A stretch of DNA of 64,000 nt from an uncultured Croceitalea sp. (GTDB taxonomy: Bacteria; Bacteroidota; Bacteroidia; Flavobacteriales; Flavobacteriaceae). The notes beneath the pieces were generated by a model. That model was not told the DNA's origin. It did no database searches and was given only the letters and a program-made list of their open reading frames with translations. The position numbers and the translations under genes are program-made. The DNA is taken from the NCBI GenBank assembly GCA_947503285.1, contig CANNDD010000011.1, positions 1 to 64,000 on the forward strand. The letters run 5' to 3'. Below are positions 61,516-64,000 of this stretch, piece by piece. Each line of letters begins with the position of its first letter. Within the stretch, counting starts at the first letter, position 1.

Positions 61516-64000
61516 TTGCAAGCAAACAAACATCGCTATCTTTTACCATTGCTACTGGTTTTTGTGACGCTCGGCATCAAGGCACAAGAAGACCCTATCG
61601 TACCGCTACCCATCAAGGCCGTAAAAGATTCCATAACGAGTACGTTACTTGTTGAAAGCCCCTTGGTCGATACAAAATCAAAAGATTCAACCGAGGTCGA
61701 TTCCCTACCCAAGAAAAAGCCCCTTTTACTTGATAAAATAAAGTATAAGGCAAAAGATTACGTCAAGCTAAGCAAGAAAGACAACAAAATATACCTATAC
61801 AACGAAGCGGAAATCTATTATCAAGATACCGAACTAAAAGCGGGTATTATCGTCATGGATTATGTAACCAACGAGGTATATGCCGGTAGAATAAAAGATT
61901 CGACCGGTGTCTATTCGCAGTTACCCAATTTTAAACAAGGTAGTCAAGTAGTGATTCCAGATTCCATTCGATTTAATTTTGATACCCAAAAAGCCCTCAT
62001 TTGGAATTCACGCACAGAACAAGGTGCCAATGCCGGAGCTTTGGGTTCAGAGTCGATGAAAGTCTTGGCCGAAATGACCAAAAAAGAGAATGATTCCGTT
62101 TATTTTTTAAAAAATGGTAAACTTACGACCTCAAAAGATACCTTAGATCCCGACTATTACATCCGTATTCGAAAAGCGAAATTTGTACCTGGCAAAAAAA
62201 TCATCGCTGGTTATAGTAACATGTACTTGGTTGACGTACCTACCCCTATTGCCTTACCATTCGCATATTTTCCGTTGACGACGGGGCGCACTGCCGGATT
62301 GATATTCCCGACATTTACGCAAGATCCCAATCGTGGTTTTGCAGTTCAAAATGGAGGGTATTATTTTCCAATCAATGACTACGTAGACCTTAGTATCATG
62401 GGCGATTATTTTACCAATGGCAGTTACGGGTTTAGGTTACGTTCTATTTATAAACAACGGTACCGTTTTCAGGGCAATATCAATTTTAGTTTTGAAAATC
62501 AGGTATTTAGTCAGAAGGGGTTTGATGATTTTTCACGAAATACGACCTACAACCTACAAGTAAGCCACTCGCAAGACGCAAAGGCCAATCCGAATTCGAG
62601 GTTTTCCGCGTCGGTCAATATTGCCAGTAGTGAATTTTTCACCAATTCGTTCAGTCAGATAAACGTTCAAAATACACAGAATAACAACCAGTCTTCTTCC
62701 ATCTCGTATTCAAAGACATTTCCTGAATACCCATCGGTGAACCTAAGTTTGACTGCAACACATAACCAAAACAACCAAACTAGGGAGGTCAATCTTACCC
62801 TACCGACCTTACAGGCGAGTATGGAACGTATTTTCCCTTTCGCGAAAAGGGACGGGATAAAGAAAGGTATTATCCAAAATTTGAATTTTCAATATAACCT
62901 AAGGGCAGAAAATAGGATTCGTACCTCAGATTCTTTGCTATTTACCAATCGTGTTTTTGAGGATGCCAGGGTCGGGGCCCGTCATTCGTTACCGTTCAAT
63001 ACCAATTTTAAGGTGGCCAAATATTTCAGTATCTCCGTTGGGGGTAATTATGAAGATGTATGGTCCCTAAACACCTTTGAACGTGGCGTTGAGAGTGAAG
63101 AATCGAATCGTGAGGTGATTTTAGATACCTTGAACGGTTTCGCCCGATACAATGAGTATGGTTTAAACGCGAGTATTGGTACAACACTCTATGGTACCTT
63201 CAATTTTGGTGAGGATAAAAAAATACAGGCCATACGACATGTGATACGACCCCAGTTAGGTTGGGGCTATACGCCCTCATTCGAGCAGTTTTATGAGACC
63301 TATCTTGACAATGACAATCAAGAGGTACTTTACAGTCCTTTTGAGGGAACCTTAAATGGGGCTCCTAGCCTAAATAGTTCCAATTCCCTGTCGTTTACGG
63401 TTCAGAACACGCTAGAGGCTAAAGTGCGTGATAAAGATTCCACGGCCTTAGAACCAAAGAAGGTCACCATTTTGAACAACCTTAGTTTCAGTACGGCCTA
63501 TAATTTTGAGGCAGACTCGTTGAAACTTGCCCCCATCGGGTTCACGGGTGGTACCACTATCCTCAACAATAAAATGAATATCAACTTCAATGGAACCTTA
63601 GATCCTTATGCCATTGATAATAATGGAACCCGCATCAACACCTTCAACATCAACAATGGGGGTAGCCTATTGCGTTTGACCAGGGCATCCTTCAACCTGT
63701 CGTATGGGTTTGGAAGTGATACCTTCAAAAGGGAAGGAAGGCAAAAAGATGAGGCTGAGGAAGTCAGTGATCAATACCGGGCGGCCAGCGGTGGAAGTAC
63801 CGATGATCTTTTTGGCTTCGGATTCGATAATCGTGGGGGATCCACGAGAAATGACGACGATGTTGAAAACCCCTTATACACGAATAATATACCATGGGAT
63901 ATCAATATGCGGTTTGCACTCGGATATACCAACACCAATCGACAAAATGAAATTTCGAACGCTTCGTTGATGTTTTCGGGCAACGTGGCATTGACCCCGA
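61516..64000 (+). CDS. lptD: LPS-assembly protein LptD, TTG start, C-terminus outside window
   Basis: The frame is open from 61432 to the window edge. No ATG lies before the signal peptide, and an in-frame TAA at 61429-61431 limits it upstream, so the TTG at 61516 is the likely start. This gives residues QANKHRYLLPLLLVFVTLG with cleavage near KAQ. The 828 visible codons show an OstA/LptA-like N-terminal domain (about 75-230, KYKAKDYVKLSKKDNKIYLY and RIRKAKFVPG) followed by long beta-barrel segments. LptD inserts LPS into the outer leaflet with LptE. It belongs to the divergent, longer Bacteroidetes form. AGGAT at 61502-61506 may be a weak ribosome site. Confidence 0.88.
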   Translation, partial: MQANKHRYLLPLLLVFVTLGIKAQEDPIVPLPIKAVKDSITSTLLVESPLVDTKSKDSTEVDSLPKKKPLLLDKIKYKAKDYVKLSKKDNKIYLYNEAEIYYQDTELKAGIIVMDYVTNEVYAGRIKDSTGVYSQLPNFKQGSQVVIPDSIRFNFDTQKALIWNSRTEQGANAGALGSESMKVLAEMTKKENDSVYFLKNGKLTTSKDTLDPDYYIRIRKAKFVPGKKIIAGYSNMYLVDVPTPIALPFAYFPLTTGRTAGLIFPTFTQDPNRGFAVQNGGYYFPINDYVDLSIMGDYFTNGSYGFRLRSIYKQRYRFQGNINFSFENQVFSQKGFDDFSRNTTYNLQVSHSQDAKANPNSRFSASVNIASSEFFTNSFSQINVQNTQNNNQSSSISYSKTFPEYPSVNLSLTATHNQNNQTREVNLTLPTLQASMERIFPFAKRDGIKKGIIQNLNFQYNLRAENRIRTSDSLLFTNRVFEDARVGARHSLPFNTNFKVAKYFSISVGGNYEDVWSLNTFERGVESEESNREVILDTLNGFARYNEYGLNASIGTTLYGTFNFGEDKKIQAIRHVIRPQLGWGYTPSFEQFYETYLDNDNQEVLYSPFEGTLNGAPSLNSSNSLSFTVQNTLEAKVRDKDSTALEPKKVTILNNLSFSTAYNFEADSLKLAPIGFTGGTTILNNKMNINFNGTLDPYAIDNNGTRINTFNINNGGSLLRLTRASFNLSYGFGSDTFKREGRQKDEAEEVSDQYRAASGGSTDDLFGFGFDNRGGSTRNDDDVENPLYTNNIPWDINMRFALGYTNTNRQNEISNASLMFSGNVALTP

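Overview
The window is a chromosomal segment of a member of the Bacteroidota, most likely a marine Flavobacteriaceae. The evidence is a type IX secretion (T9SS) C-terminal sorting domain, several intergenic -7 boxes of the Bacteroidetes form TAnnTTTG, a bacillithiol glycosyltransferase (BshA), a Bacteroidetes-type LptD, Flavobacteria-style Wza/Wzc/CpsB proteins, AT-rich DNA and non-ATG starts. Genus cannot be fixed from the sequence alone. No rRNA, tRNA, CRISPR array, phage or transposase gene was seen.

Region 1 (1-19.4 kb) is secreted and surface material. Two giant paralogous multidomain proteins are encoded on the minus strand (the first runs off the left edge; the second has 3100 residues). 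Both combine an N-terminal sugar-dehydrogenase-like beta-propeller, a calcium-binding repeat stretch, a lectin-like module, Kelch propellers, malectin-like and putative Ig domains. The complete copy adds eight PKD domains and a T9SS sorting tail. A CpsB/CapC-type tyrosine phosphatase (plus strand) lies between them. After the second giant comes a decayed BY-kinase (wzc) relic, then a pectate-lyase-like lipoprotein.

Region 2 (19.7-46.1 kb) is an exopolysaccharide/capsule locus. A plus-strand cassette of sulfotransferase, Wzx-like flippase and sulfotransferase is followed by a minus-strand operon of aminotransferase, CapD/PglF-type dehydratase, Wza and Wzc. The plus strand then carries UDP-glucose dehydrogenase and a UDP-glucuronate epimerase, followed by a long run: Wzy-like polymerase, three GT4 glycosyltransferases, an SDR, an SMP-30 lactonase-like protein, a GT2 with an extra C-terminal domain and an ATP-grasp ligase. 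A convergent minus-strand trio encodes the initiating PglC-type sugar transferase, an Fe(II)/2-oxoglutarate oxygenase and an aldo/keto-reductase homologue lacking key residues. One more GT-A glycosyltransferase ends the locus. Together they describe a Wzy-type pathway for a uronic-acid-containing polymer with a 4-amino-6-deoxy sugar, probably sulfated.

Region 3 (46.4-51.8 kb) is a PAPS-supply operon: an OmpA-family protein, CysQ, a double-DUF2061 protein, CysC, CysD and CysN. No PAPS or sulfite reductase gene is present, so the likely use is sulfate-group donation to the two sulfotransferases rather than cysteine synthesis.

Region 4 (51.9-64 kb) looks like conserved Flavobacteriia core: a small lipoprotein, BshA, a GH3/beta-lactamase fusion, an unknown 160-residue protein, two Fe-S redox proteins, an MCE/MlaD protein, an N-acetylmuramoyl-L-alanine amidase and, divergent from it, LptD (cut by the right edge).
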